The notes: a model not told the origin generated them from the letters alone. Positions 35,955-44,213 are shown, counted from the stretch's first letter. The stretch: 64,000 nt of DNA from Natronohydrobacter thiooxidans (GCF_001884735.1 NZ_MJAP01000012.1:124001-188000), one strand, 5' to 3'. Program-made: numbers and translations.

Positions 35955-36980
35955 ATGTCGCACGCAGCCAAACCAGTCGGGCGATTCGGTTTTGCCGGAA
36001 TGGAGCCGACAAGCGCTCATCTACATCGCCTGTCGGCACTGCTGACCCTGATCCTGCTGATCATGGGTTTCTCCCTCATGGCGCAGTCCTTCTTTACCGT
36101 GAATAACGCGATGACGGTTCTGTTGCAGACCTCGGTGATCGGGTTGCTGGGGCTGGGCCTGACCATGGTCATCCTGACCGGCGGGATAGATCTGTCGGTG
36201 GGGTCGGTGCTGGCCTTGTCGGGGGTGATCTCGGCGATGGCGGTCAAGGCCGGGGTGCCGGTCGCGCCCGCGATGAGCCTTGGCGTGCTGGCCGGGGCGG
36301 CCTGCGGGGCCTTCAACGGCTTTGTCATCACCAAGATGCGTATCCCGCCATTTGTGGCCACGCTGGGCATGATGCTGATCGCGCGCGGTCTGGCGCTGCA
36401 ACTGACCGGCGCGGCCCCGATCTCGCGGCTGGGCGAGAGTTTCGGCAGGCTGGGCAATGGCGCGCTGTTTCGCGTGATCGAAATGCAGCCGAACGGCTTT
36501 CCGCGCGTGATCTTTCCCGGCATTCCCTATCCTGCGATCCTGCTTCTGGTGACGGCGATTGCCGTGGCCTATCTGCTGCGCCGCCGCCAGATCGGACGCC
36601 ATATCTACGCCACCGGCTCGAATGAAGAAGCCGCGCGGCTGTCGGGTGTGCGGGTCGATCATGTCAAACTTTATGCCTATACGATGTCGGGGGCGCTGGC
36701 GGGACTCGCGGGCAATGTGCTGATGTCGCGTCTGGTCACGGCCCAGCCCAGCGAAGGCGTGATGTATGAGCTTGACGCCATCGCCGCGGCGGTGATCGGG
36801 GGTGCGTCGCTCTCGGGCGGGATCGGCACCGTGACGGGTACGATGATCGGCGCCTTCATCATCGGCATTCTGCGCAACGGGCTCAACATGGCAGGCGTAT
36901 CCGCCTTCATCCAGCAAATCGTGATCGGCCTCGTCGTTATCGGCGCGGTCTGGCTCGACCAGGTGCGCAACCGGCAATAA
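35955..36980 (+). CDS. sugar ABC transporter permease (RbsC/FrcC type)
   Basis: The 341-residue membrane protein starts at ATG 35955 after AAGGGGGG. RbsC-family marks are MVILTGGIDLSVGSVLALSG, MRIPPFVATLGMMLIARG, the coupling loop ATGSNEEAARLSGV and IGGASLSGGIGTVTGTMIG. It heads the transport/catabolic operon in the unusual order permease, binding protein, ATPase. The likely substrate is L-fucose or L-galactose, judged from the downstream enzymes only. Confidence 0.9.
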   Translation: MSHAAKPVGRFGFAGMEPTSAHLHRLSALLTLILLIMGFSLMAQSFFTVNNAMTVLLQTSVIGLLGLGLTMVILTGGIDLSVGSVLALSGVISAMAVKAGVPVAPAMSLGVLAGAACGAFNGFVITKMRIPPFVATLGMMLIARGLALQLTGAAPISRLGESFGRLGNGALFRVIEMQPNGFPRVIFPGIPYPAILLLVTAIAVAYLLRRRQIGRHIYATGSNEEAARLSGVRVDHVKLYAYTMSGALAGLAGNVLMSRLVTAQPSEGVMYELDAIAAAVIGGASLSGGIGTVTGTMIGAFIIGILRNGLNMAGVSAFIQQIVIGLVVIGAVWLDQVRNRQ

Positions 36981-37020
36981 CGCCGGGGCGTGCCGAATTT
37001 CAACTGAGGAGGAGACCAAA

Positions 37021-37959
37021 ATGAAATCCCTGAAACTGTGTATGGCCGCATCGGCGATTGCAATGGCTGCGGGCGCGGCCCAAGCCGGTGAAATCGCCGT
37101 CATCGTTAAGACCACCAACTCGAACTTCTGGCAGAATGTGAACCTTGGCGCGCAGGCCGCCATTGCCGGGCAGTCCGACCATACCATCAGCTTCGACGGA
37201 CCTGCGTCGGAAAGCGCCATTGCTGATCAGGTCAATCTGGTCGAGAACGCGATCAACCGGGGCGTTGCGGGCATCGTTCTGGCGCCGTCGGACACCGAGG
37301 CACTGGCCCCTGCAGTACGCCGCGCCTTTGAAGCGGGCATTCCCGTTGTTATCATCGACAGCGCGCTGGATGACGCCGCCGAGGGCACCTATCAGGCGTT
37401 TCTGTCAACCGACAATTGCGCTGCCGGTGAAGAGGTCGCGGCCCGTATGATCGCCGAGGCGGGCACCACCGGCAAGGTTGCCATCATGTCCTATGTCGCA
37501 GGTGTGGGGTCCGAGATCGGGCGCGTTGGCTGCTTCACCAGCTATCTGGAAGCCAATTCGGAACTGACCATTGTCGGGCCGTATTATTCGCAAAGCCAGA
37601 TGGCGACGGCGCTGAACCAGACCACGGATGTTCTGTCCGCAAACCCTGATCTGGTCGGTATTTTCGGCGCCAATGAACCCACTGCTGTTGGGATGGGCCG
37701 CGCCCTGGTGCAGGCCGGTCGCGCCGGTGATCTGGTGGCTATCGGCTTTGACGGTAACACCGACCTGCAGGACTTTGTCCGCGAGGGCGTGCTGGTGGCG
37801 ACCGCGGTGCAGGGTTCGTTCGCAATGGGCGAGATGGGCGTAAACACCGTGATCGACATTCTCAACGGCGAGGCCGTGGAGAGCTTCATCAACACCGGTG
37901 TGGTTCTGGTCGATGGCGAGAATATCGACACGCCCGAAGCGCAGAACGTGCTCTATTGA
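37021..37959 (+). CDS. sugar ABC transporter substrate-binding protein (RbsB-like)
   Basis: The 312-residue protein starts after GAGGAGGAG and has a Sec signal peptide (cleavage near AAQA before GEIAVI, residue 22-23). It shows the periplasmic-binding-protein I pattern: GVAGIVLAPSDTEALAPAVRRA, IPVVIIDSALDD, TDNCAAGEEVAARMI, KVAIMSYVAGVGS and GIFGANEPTAVGMGRAL, then VAIGFDGNTDLQDFVREG. A strong hairpin follows its stop. The ligand is probably the sugar degraded by the cluster. Confidence 0.92.
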   Translation: MKSLKLCMAASAIAMAAGAAQAGEIAVIVKTTNSNFWQNVNLGAQAAIAGQSDHTISFDGPASESAIADQVNLVENAINRGVAGIVLAPSDTEALAPAVRRAFEAGIPVVIIDSALDDAAEGTYQAFLSTDNCAAGEEVAARMIAEAGTTGKVAIMSYVAGVGSEIGRVGCFTSYLEANSELTIVGPYYSQSQMATALNQTTDVLSANPDLVGIFGANEPTAVGMGRALVQAGRAGDLVAIGFDGNTDLQDFVREGVLVATAVQGSFAMGEMGVNTVIDILNGEAVESFINTGVVLVDGENIDTPEAQNVLY

Positions 37960-37967
37960 TCCTCCCC

Positions 37968-37989
37968 GGGGGGCAGGCGACTGCCCCCC
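37968..37989 (+). terminator. GC-rich hairpin after the binding-protein gene
   Basis: GGGGGGCAG and CTGCCCCCC form a perfect 9-bp stem with a GCGA tetraloop 8 bp after the stop, followed by AAATTATT. It is probably an mRNA stabiliser or partial terminator that raises binding-protein expression over the ATPase gene 38 bp on. Confidence 0.6.
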
Positions 37990-38027
37990 AAATTATTGCA
38001 CGCGAACCAAGGACAAGAGGCAAGCTC

Positions 38028-38807
38028 ATGAGCCAGACACCACTGGTTGAGATGATCGACATCGAAAAGCATTTCGGCGGCGTGCGGGCGGTGGACCATG
38101 TTTCGCTCAACCTCTATCCGGGCGAGGTGGTCGGGGTGCTGGGCCATAATGGCGCCGGGAAATCCTGCCTGATGCGCATTCTGTCCGGCGCGATGATCCC
38201 CAATGGCGGCGAAATCCGCGTGCAGGGGCGCGCGGTGCAGTTCAGCGAACCCAATGATGCGCGCGCCGCCGGGATCGAGACCATCTACCAGACGCTGGCG
38301 CTGGCCGATCATCTGGACGCGGTGGCCAATCTGTTTCTGGGCCGCGAGTTGAAGACCCGTTTCGGCAATCTGGATGAAGCGCGCATGTATGCGGCGACAA
38401 AGGATGTTCTGGCGCGGCTCAACCCGAATTTCAAGAACCTGCGCGACCGCGTGTCCAGCCTGTCGGGCGGGCAGCGGCAGGTGATCGCCATCGCCCGCGC
38501 AATCTATTTCGACACCAAGGTGCTGATCATGGATGAACCGACCGCCGCGCTTGGCCCGTCGGAAACGGCGATGGTCGCCGATCTGATCCGCCAGTTGCGC
38601 GCCGAGGGCATCGGGATCTTTCTGGTCAGCCATGACATGCATGACGTGTTCGAACTGTGCGACCGGGTGGTGGTGATGAACAAGGGCCGCGTCGTTGGCG
38701 CGCACCGTATCGACGAGGTGGACAAGGACGATGTTCTGAGCCTGATCGTGAAAGGCGAATTGCCCGCCGACTGGTCCGCGCGCAATCTGGCCGAGGCACC
38801 GGCATGA
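38028..38807 (+). CDS. single-domain sugar ABC ATPase (FrcA/XylG-like)
   Basis: The 259-residue ATPase has Walker [24 protein letters not shown], signature LSGGQRQ, Walker [13 protein letters not shown] and H-loop VSHDMHD. ATG 38028 follows AAGAGG. As in the xyl operon it is a half-size ATPase that must dimerise, and the two proteins share long stretches ([16 protein letters not shown]), pointing to a common ancestor. Its TGA overlaps the start of the LgoD-like dehydrogenase gene (ATGA). Confidence 0.9.
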   Translation: MSQTPLVEMIDIEKHFGGVRAVDHVSLNLYPGEVVGVLGHNGAGKSCLMRILSGAMIPNGGEIRVQGRAVQFSEPNDARAAGIETIYQTLALADHLDAVANLFLGRELKTRFGNLDEARMYAATKDVLARLNPNFKNLRDRVSSLSGGQRQVIAIARAIYFDTKVLIMDEPTAALGPSETAMVADLIRQLRAEGIGIFLVSHDMHDVFELCDRVVVMNKGRVVGAHRIDEVDKDDVLSLIVKGELPADWSARNLAEAPA

Positions 38808-39826
38808 CCCTGACAGACACTGACAGCGCCATCGCAACAATGACTTGCGGAACCTGCCTTGAACCGGGCCGGTTTGTGCTGGAACGCCGCGCGCTGCCGC
38901 TGGAGGCCCCGGAGGGCTGGGTGCTGGTCGATATTGCCGCCATCGGCATCTGCGGCACGGATTATCACATCCATGAGGGCAAACACCCGTTTCTGGACTA
39001 TCCCAGAGTAATCGGGCATGAATTGGCGGGCCACATTGCCAGCGGCCCCGATGCCGGGCAATTGGTGGTGGTGAACCCCTATATCTCTTGCGGCACCTGC
39101 CGCGCCTGCCGCCGGGGCAAGCCGAATTGCTGCGCCGCCATTCAGGTGCTGGGCGTGCATCGCGATGGCGGCATGTGCGCGCGGATCGCGGTGCCGCGTG
39201 GCAATCTGTACCCTGCTGAAGGGCTCAGCGTGCAACAGGCCGCGATGGTCGAGTTTCTGGCCATCGGCGCGCATGCTGTGGCGCGCGCGGGCGCAGGGCC
39301 GGAGGACCGGGTGCTGGTGGTCGGTGCCGGGCCAATCGGGCTGGGCACGGCGTTGTTCGCCCGGCTGGCCGGGGCCGAGGTGCATCTGAGCGACCGCAGC
39401 CCGGAGCGGCTGGATCTGGCCCGCCAGCTTTGCGGTTTTGACCTTTTGCACGGCCCCGACCTGCCCGCGATCAGCGGCGATCTGGCAGAAGGCTTCGATC
39501 TGGTCTTTGACGCCACCGGCAATGCGCAGGCCATCGAGGCGGGCTTTCCGCTGCTGGCGCATGGTGGAAGCTCGGTTCTGGTGAGTGTGGTCAAGGAGGA
39601 TATCTCCTTCGCCGATTCCGAATTCCACAAGCGCGAGGCGCGGATCATCGGCTCGCGCAATGCGCTGAAAGCGGATTTCGAGAAGGTCATGGAGGCCATG
39701 CGCGCGGGCCGCATCCCGACCGAAGCGCTGATTTCGGATGTCATTGCGCTGGCGGATCTGCCAGAGCGCTTCGACAATCTGGTCGCGGATCGCGACAGTA
39801 TCGTCAAGATCCTTGTAACGCCCTGA
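38804..39826 (+). CDS. zinc-dependent dehydrogenase, L-galactonate-5-dehydrogenase (LgoD/YjjN)-like
   Basis: The 340-residue medium-chain dehydrogenase has catalytic-zinc residues Cys50 (GICGTDYH) and His72-Glu73 (IGHELAG). The structural-zinc cysteines are at 96, 99, 102 and 109/110 (SCGTCRACRRGKPNCC), and the nucleotide motif is VGAGPIGLG. Along its length it parallels E. coli LgoD (same length, shared PRVIGHE, VLGVHRDGG, EFHKREARIIGSRNA), which oxidises L-galactonate to D-tagaturonate. L-fuconate is the 6-deoxy analogue, so activity on it is conceivable. The ATG chosen overlaps the ATPase stop. Confidence 0.82.
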   Translation: MTLTDTDSAIATMTCGTCLEPGRFVLERRALPLEAPEGWVLVDIAAIGICGTDYHIHEGKHPFLDYPRVIGHELAGHIASGPDAGQLVVVNPYISCGTCRACRRGKPNCCAAIQVLGVHRDGGMCARIAVPRGNLYPAEGLSVQQAAMVEFLAIGAHAVARAGAGPEDRVLVVGAGPIGLGTALFARLAGAEVHLSDRSPERLDLARQLCGFDLLHGPDLPAISGDLAEGFDLVFDATGNAQAIEAGFPLLAHGGSSVLVSVVKEDISFADSEFHKREARIIGSRNALKADFEKVMEAMRAGRIPTEALISDVIALADLPERFDNLVADRDSIVKILVTP

Positions 39827-39851
39827 TCTTAATTCCAAGAATGGCCCTGAC

Positions 39852-41369
39852 ATGACCGATGCCCCCTCTGCGCTGCGCCTGCATGACAGTGACAATATCC
39901 TGATCGCCCTGACCGCGCTTGCACAGGGGACGCAACTGGCCGGGGGCGTTGTCGCCGCCCAGCCCATCCCGGCAGGGCACAAGATCGCCGCGTCTCCGAT
40001 TGCCGCAGGCTCCCCGGTGCGCAAATATGGCCAGATCATTGGCGTGGCCAGTCAGGACATCGCGCCGGGTGCGCATGTCCATGTCCACAATCTGGGCATG
40101 GGCGCGCATAAGCAGGATTACGGCTTTGGCAGCGCCGCGGTGGCGCTGGCCCCGGCCAATGACGCGGCGGGTTTCATGGGCTATCACCGCCCCTCGGGCC
40201 GGGTGGGGACACGCAACTATCTGGGGATTCTCACCTCGGTCAATTGCGCGGGTTCGGTCGCGCGTTTCATTGCCGAGGCCGTCGAGCGGCAGGGCTGGCT
40301 GGCCGATTTCCCCAATATCGACGGGATTGTGCCCATCGTGCATGGCTCGGGCTGCGGCATGTCGGGCAAGGGTGAGGGCTATGATACGCTGTTCCGCACC
40401 CTTGCGGGCTATGGCCATAACCCCAATTTCGGCGCGATCCTGATGGTGGGGCTGGGCTGTGAGGTGATGCAGATCCCCGATCTGATCGACCGCAAGGCGC
40501 TGAAGGACAGCGCGCGGTTTCGCTACATGACCATCCAGCAGACCGGTGGCACGCGGGCGACCGTGGACAAGGGCGTGGCCATCCTGCGCGAACTCGCGGC
40601 CGAGGCCGACAAGGCCCGCCGCGCCCCTGCCCCGGCGTCAAAGCTGGTGCTGGGGATGCAATGCGGCGGCTCGGACGGCTATTCCGGGATCACGGCGAAC
40701 CCGGCGCTTGGCGTGGCCTCGGACCTGCTGGTGCGGCAGGGGGGTACGTCGATCCTGTCCGAGACCTCGGAAATCTACGGGGCCGAACATCTGCTGACGC
40801 GGCGCGCGGTGGATGAGGCCACCGGGCGCAAGCTGATCGACCTGATCGACTGGTGGGAGGATTACACCGCCCGCAACCATGGCGAGATGGACAATAACCC
40901 CAGCCCCGGCAACAAGCGCGGCGGGCTGACGACGATTCTGGAAAAAAGCCTTGGCGCGGTCGCGAAGGGCGGATCAGCGCCGCTGGCGGGGGTCTATAAA
41001 TTCGCCGAACCCATCGACCAGCCCGGCTTTGTTTTCATGGACAGCCCCGGCTATGACCCGTGCTCGGTCACGGGGCAAGTTGCGTCGGGGGCCAATCTGA
41101 TCGCCTTTACCACCGGGCGGGGCAGCGTTTCCGGCTATCGCCCGGTGCCCTGCATCAAGATCGCCTCGAACCCCGATCTGTGGCAGCGAATGGAGCCCGA
41201 TATGGATGTGAATGGCGGCGAGATTCTGAGCGGCGTCAGTCTGGAGGCCAAGGGGCAGGAGATATTCGAGCTGATGCTGCACGTGGCCTCGGGCGCGCCG
41301 ACCAAGAGCGAGGCGCAGGGCTTCGGCGCGGTCGAGTTCGTGCCCTGGCAGATCGGCGCGGTGATGTAG
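39852..41369 (+). CDS. UxaA-family sugar acid dehydratase (D-altronate / L-fuconate)
   Basis: The 505-residue protein has the full altronate dehydratase architecture: an N-terminal SAF-like domain (about residues 10-105, AQGTQLAGGVVAAQPIPAGH) and a long catalytic part with GYHRPSGRVGTRNYLGI, HGSGCGMSGKGEGYDTL, MQCGGSDGYSGITANPA and FMDSPGYDPCSVTGQ. Family members are Fe-dependent and act on D-altronate; some act on L-fuconate or D-arabinonate. In this cluster it could dehydrate L-fuconate to 2-keto-3-deoxy-L-fuconate, or altronate to KDG, or both. It is the only dehydratase in the island. Confidence 0.88.
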   Translation: MTDAPSALRLHDSDNILIALTALAQGTQLAGGVVAAQPIPAGHKIAASPIAAGSPVRKYGQIIGVASQDIAPGAHVHVHNLGMGAHKQDYGFGSAAVALAPANDAAGFMGYHRPSGRVGTRNYLGILTSVNCAGSVARFIAEAVERQGWLADFPNIDGIVPIVHGSGCGMSGKGEGYDTLFRTLAGYGHNPNFGAILMVGLGCEVMQIPDLIDRKALKDSARFRYMTIQQTGGTRATVDKGVAILRELAAEADKARRAPAPASKLVLGMQCGGSDGYSGITANPALGVASDLLVRQGGTSILSETSEIYGAEHLLTRRAVDEATGRKLIDLIDWWEDYTARNHGEMDNNPSPGNKRGGLTTILEKSLGAVAKGGSAPLAGVYKFAEPIDQPGFVFMDSPGYDPCSVTGQVASGANLIAFTTGRGSVSGYRPVPCIKIASNPDLWQRMEPDMDVNGGEILSGVSLEAKGQEIFELMLHVASGAPTKSEAQGFGAVEFVPWQIGAVM

Positions 41370-41389
41370 CAATGAACAAGGAAAGACCG

Positions 41390-42118
41390 ATGAACCATGT
41401 CGATCTAAGCGGCCAGACCGTTGTGGTCACGGCTGCTGCGCAGGGGATCGGGCGGGCCAGTGCGCTTGCCTTTGCGAGTGCGGGCGCGCGGGTGATCGCC
41501 ACCGATATCAACGCAGCCGGGCTGGCCGGTCTGCCGGGGATCGAGACAGCGCGGCTGGATGTGCTGGACCCGGATGCCGTCGCCGGTTTCTGCGCCGGGG
41601 CGGGGCCGGTCGATGTGCTGTTCAACTGCGCGGGCGTGGTGCATTCGGGCACGGTGCTGGAGGCCAGCGACGCCGATCTGGATTTCGCCTGGGATCTGAA
41701 CGTCAAGGCCATGGTGCGGATGATCCGGGGCCTGCTGCCGGGGATGCTGGAGCGCGGCGCGGGATGCATCATCAACATGTCCTCGGTGGCCTCGTCGGTG
41801 AAGGGGGTGCCGAACCGTTTCGCCTATTCCGCCACCAAGGCCGCGGTGCTGGGGCTGACAAAATCCGTCGCCGCCGATTATGTGGCGCGCGGCATCCGCT
41901 GCAACGCGATCTGTCCGGGCACGGTGCAATCGCCCTCGCTGGATCAAAGGCTTGCCGCGACCGGCGATTACGATGCTGCGCGCGCGGCCTTTATCGCGCG
42001 CCAGCCGATGGGCCGGATCGCCGAGGCCGAAGAGATCGCCGGGCTGGCCGTCTATCTGGCGGGGGCGACCTATACGACCGGGCAGGCCCTGTGCATAGAT
42101 GGCGGCTGGACGCTCTGA
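41390..42118 (+). CDS. SDR, probable 2-keto-3-deoxy-L-fuconate dehydrogenase
   Basis: The 242-residue short-chain dehydrogenase starts at ATG 41390, preferred over 41372 because AAGGAAAG precedes it. It has a slightly altered dinucleotide motif (TAAAQGIGRA instead of TGxxxGIG), NCAGVVH, the catalytic Ser in NMSSVASSVKG, and YSATK. It resembles the human DHRS6/bacterial FucDH branch, whose members oxidise 2-keto-3-deoxy-L-fuconate at C4 with NAD. Its place between the dehydratase and the FAH hydrolase gene supports that role. Confidence 0.85.
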   Translation: MNHVDLSGQTVVVTAAAQGIGRASALAFASAGARVIATDINAAGLAGLPGIETARLDVLDPDAVAGFCAGAGPVDVLFNCAGVVHSGTVLEASDADLDFAWDLNVKAMVRMIRGLLPGMLERGAGCIINMSSVASSVKGVPNRFAYSATKAAVLGLTKSVAADYVARGIRCNAICPGTVQSPSLDQRLAATGDYDAARAAFIARQPMGRIAEAEEIAGLAVYLAGATYTTGQALCIDGGWTL

Positions 42119-42139
42119 CGAAACCCGAGAGGATACTAT

Positions 42140-42982
42140 ATGAAACTGCTTCGCTACGGCGCCATCGGCGCAGAGAAACCCGGCCTGCTGCACAGCGATG
42201 GCACCATCCGCGACCTGTCGGGCGTGGTCGCGGATCTGTCGGGTGCCGCGCTGTTCCCCGAAGAACTGGCCCGGATTGCCGCCACCGATCCCGACACGCT
42301 GCCGGTGGTCGCAGGCAACCCGCGTCTTGGGCCGCCGGTTGCGGGCACCGGCAAATTCATCTGCATCGGGCTGAATTTTGCTGATCACGCCGCCGAAAGC
42401 GGCATGGATGTCCCGCCCGAGCCGGTGATCTTCATGAAGGCCACCAGCGCGATCTGCGGCCCCAATGATCCGATCATCATCCCGCGCGGATCGGAGAAGA
42501 CCGACTGGGAGGTGGAACTGGCCGTGATCATCGGCAAGCCCGCCAAATATGTCTCCGAGGCGGAGGCGATGGCACATGTCGCGGGCTTTGCGGTCACCAA
42601 TGATGTGAGCGAACGCGCCTTTCAGATCGAGCGTGCCGGACAATGGACCAAGGGCAAAAGCTGCGACAATTTCGGCCAGATCGGCCCGTGGCTGGTGACG
42701 CCCGATGAGGTCGTCGATCCGCAGGCGCTGCATATGTGGCTTGATGTGAATGGCCAGCGCATGCAGGACGGATCGACCGCGACGATGGTCTATCAGGTGC
42801 CGTTCCTTGTCCATTATCTCAGCCAGTTCATGACCCTGCATCCGGGCGATGTGATCTCGACCGGCACTCCGCCGGGGGTCGGGCTGGGTCAGAAACCGCC
42901 GCGCTATCTGCGCGCGGGCGATGTGGTGGAACTGGGCATCGAGGGTCTGGGCACCCAACGCCAGCAGGTCATCGCCGATTGA
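42140..42982 (+). CDS. FAH-family hydrolase, probable 2,4-diketo-3-deoxy-L-fuconate hydrolase
   Basis: The 280-residue fumarylacetoacetase-fold protein has IGLNFADHAAES, PVIFMKATSAICGP, the metal-binding acidic triad around EKTDWEVELAVIIG and NDVSERAFQ, then STGTPPGVGLGQKP. It is often annotated ureidoglycolate lyase, but in L-fucose clusters this family hydrolyses 2,4-diketo-3-deoxy-L-fuconate to pyruvate and L-lactate. It is the last gene of the operon, 21 bp behind the SDR, which fits the final step. Confidence 0.87.
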   Translation: MKLLRYGAIGAEKPGLLHSDGTIRDLSGVVADLSGAALFPEELARIAATDPDTLPVVAGNPRLGPPVAGTGKFICIGLNFADHAAESGMDVPPEPVIFMKATSAICGPNDPIIIPRGSEKTDWEVELAVIIGKPAKYVSEAEAMAHVAGFAVTNDVSERAFQIERAGQWTKGKSCDNFGQIGPWLVTPDEVVDPQALHMWLDVNGQRMQDGSTATMVYQVPFLVHYLSQFMTLHPGDVISTGTPPGVGLGQKPPRYLRAGDVVELGIEGLGTQRQQVIAD

Positions 42983-43215
42983 GGCACCGCTCAGGACACC
43001 TGATGCGCTGGCCGCTGGCTTGCCTTGGCAGATCTGCCTGAATCATCACTGCGGTGTCGGCGCCGGGTGGAGAGCTGCAGTTTGACCCGATGCAGGTGTG
43101 ATCTTGCCTATGGTCTCTCCGCCATTCCTGAGGCTCGCCACCGGCGCAACCGACGCATGCAGCATCCCGCGCGAGAGACGACCGAGGTGCTCAGCGCAGT
43201 CCGTGATCATGCGGT
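42983..43215. other. intergenic region with no gene recognised
   Basis: These 233 bp separate the convergent hydrolase and idi genes. I see no credible coding frame and no strong terminator hairpin. Confidence 0.6.
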
Positions 43216-43770
43216 CTAAAGGAGCACGGCGCCGCGCTGGCCTGACGCTGATGAGGCACCGAAGATCATGTGTAGATGCTTGCTCATATATATGCGCAAC
43301 CATGGCGTGAAACGCTCCGGCGCGCGTTCGATGATCGCGCGCAAGGCTGCAAGACTGATCCAGTCGGTATCGGCAACTTCATCTGGGTTGGGGGTGACGC
43401 GCAGCTCCGGCATGGCGCGCGCGGTGTAGACCTGTACCAATTCGTGCTCGGTCATCCCGCCGCCGACATCGGCGCGATACTCGATTTCGCCGACATGGTG
43501 CAGCTCCAGCCCCTCGATGCCCAATTCCTCGCGCAGGCGGCGACGGGCGCAATCGAGATCACTCTCCCCCCATTGCGGATGGGTGCAGCAGGTATTCGCC
43601 CAGAGGCCCGGCGTATGATATTTGTGCAGCGCGCGGCGCTGGATCAGCACGCGGTCGCCTTCGGTCACGAAGACCGAGACCGCCTTGTGGCGCAGCCCGC
43701 GCCGGTGCACGTCGAGCTTGTCCAGCGGTTTGAGCGTGCCCTCTTCCCAGGCCGGGATAAGCCGGTTCAT
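43216..43770 (-). CDS. idi: isopentenyl-diphosphate delta-isomerase (type 1)
   Basis: The 184-residue Nudix-fold enzyme contains the active-site Cys in NTCCTHPQWGE (Cys61/62), the Nudix-like helix CARRRLREELGI, and the catalytic Glu in GMTEHELVQVY. It isomerises IPP and DMAPP, and Rhodobacteraceae often carry it for carotenoid and bacteriochlorophyll synthesis. No pigment genes are next to it in this window. Ribosome binding is weak, and its ATG overlaps the stop of a 33-codon upstream frame. Confidence 0.93.
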   Translation of the reverse strand: MNRLIPAWEEGTLKPLDKLDVHRRGLRHKAVSVFVTEGDRVLIQRRALHKYHTPGLWANTCCTHPQWGESDLDCARRRLREELGIEGLELHHVGEIEYRADVGGGMTEHELVQVYTARAMPELRVTPNPDEVADTDWISLAALRAIIERAPERFTPWLRIYMSKHLHMIFGASSASGQRGAVLL

Positions 43771-43868
43771 ATGTCGCCCGGTCGGAGAAGGACGGCGCGC
43801 CTCGGCATCTGCTTGACCCCGGCCCTGAGCCGCCGAAGCGCGCGGGCGGTCACCAGTTTCTTGTTCAT
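43767..43868 (-). CDS. 33-aa basic ORF overlapping the idi start
   Basis: ATG 43868 begins a 33-codon frame, strongly basic (MNKKLVTARALRRLRAGVKQ...), whose TGA overlaps the idi ATG. Since idi itself has no good ribosome binding site, this may be a leader frame that couples translation. No family is recognised and chance is possible. Confidence 0.3.
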   Translation of the reverse strand: MNKKLVTARALRRLRAGVKQMPRRAVLLRPGDI

Positions 43869-43999
43869 ACAGGCCCCGAATATCAGCCGCTGGACGTAGT
43901 TATCATGTCAGAGCGAGACAAGGCGCGCATCATCCATCCGCCTTGTAATACGCATCCTGCATCGAAGACAAAACCCTGAACACGGTCTTGTGTTCGCGC

Positions 44000-44030
44000 A
44001 TGACCGGTTTCGGCGTGAGTTACCGGTCAT
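44000..44030. repeat. 9-bp perfect inverted repeat upstream of bioB
   Basis: ATGACCGGT and ACCGGTCAT are separated by 13 bp and followed by TTTT on the forward strand, about 185 bp before bioB. It could be an operator or a terminator for unseen rightward transcription. The rest of 43869-44110 shows no gene. Confidence 0.4.
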
Positions 44031-44116
44031 TTTGCCCGGAGCCGAAATGGCGCTGGCCTTGCCCGCATGTAAGCGTCCTTATGCGCCATATCCGGCGCGG
44101 GCATCTTTCGTGATCT

Positions 44117-44126
44117 TTGTAGATAA
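44117..44126 (+). promoter_or_regulatory. BioR-box candidate 1 upstream of bioB
   Basis: TTGTAGATAA reads TTATCTACAA on the other strand, one mismatch from the alphaproteobacterial BioR consensus TTATMKATAA. A second similar copy lies 41 bp downstream. Confidence 0.6.
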
Positions 44127-44157
44127 TTTCCTCAAGTTGCGCGAACACGTGGACTTT

Positions 44158-44167
44158 CTGTAGATAG
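44158..44167 (+). promoter_or_regulatory. BioR-box candidate 2 upstream of bioB
   Basis: CTGTAGATAG shares TGTAGATA with the first box and is 46 bp before the bioB start. Two boxes on the same helical face suggest repression by BioR when biotin is sufficient; no bioR gene is present in the window. Confidence 0.55.
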
Positions 44168-44213
44168 TATTGCATCCAGCAGGCGAGAGAACTGGCGAGC
44201 GTGGAGGATTGCC

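Noticed and set aside
36981..37020. Possible break of the fucose/galactose ABC operon because the order is permease, binding protein, ATPase.
   Set aside because: All three genes are full length with good ribosome binding sites; the order is unusual but not a rearrangement artefact.
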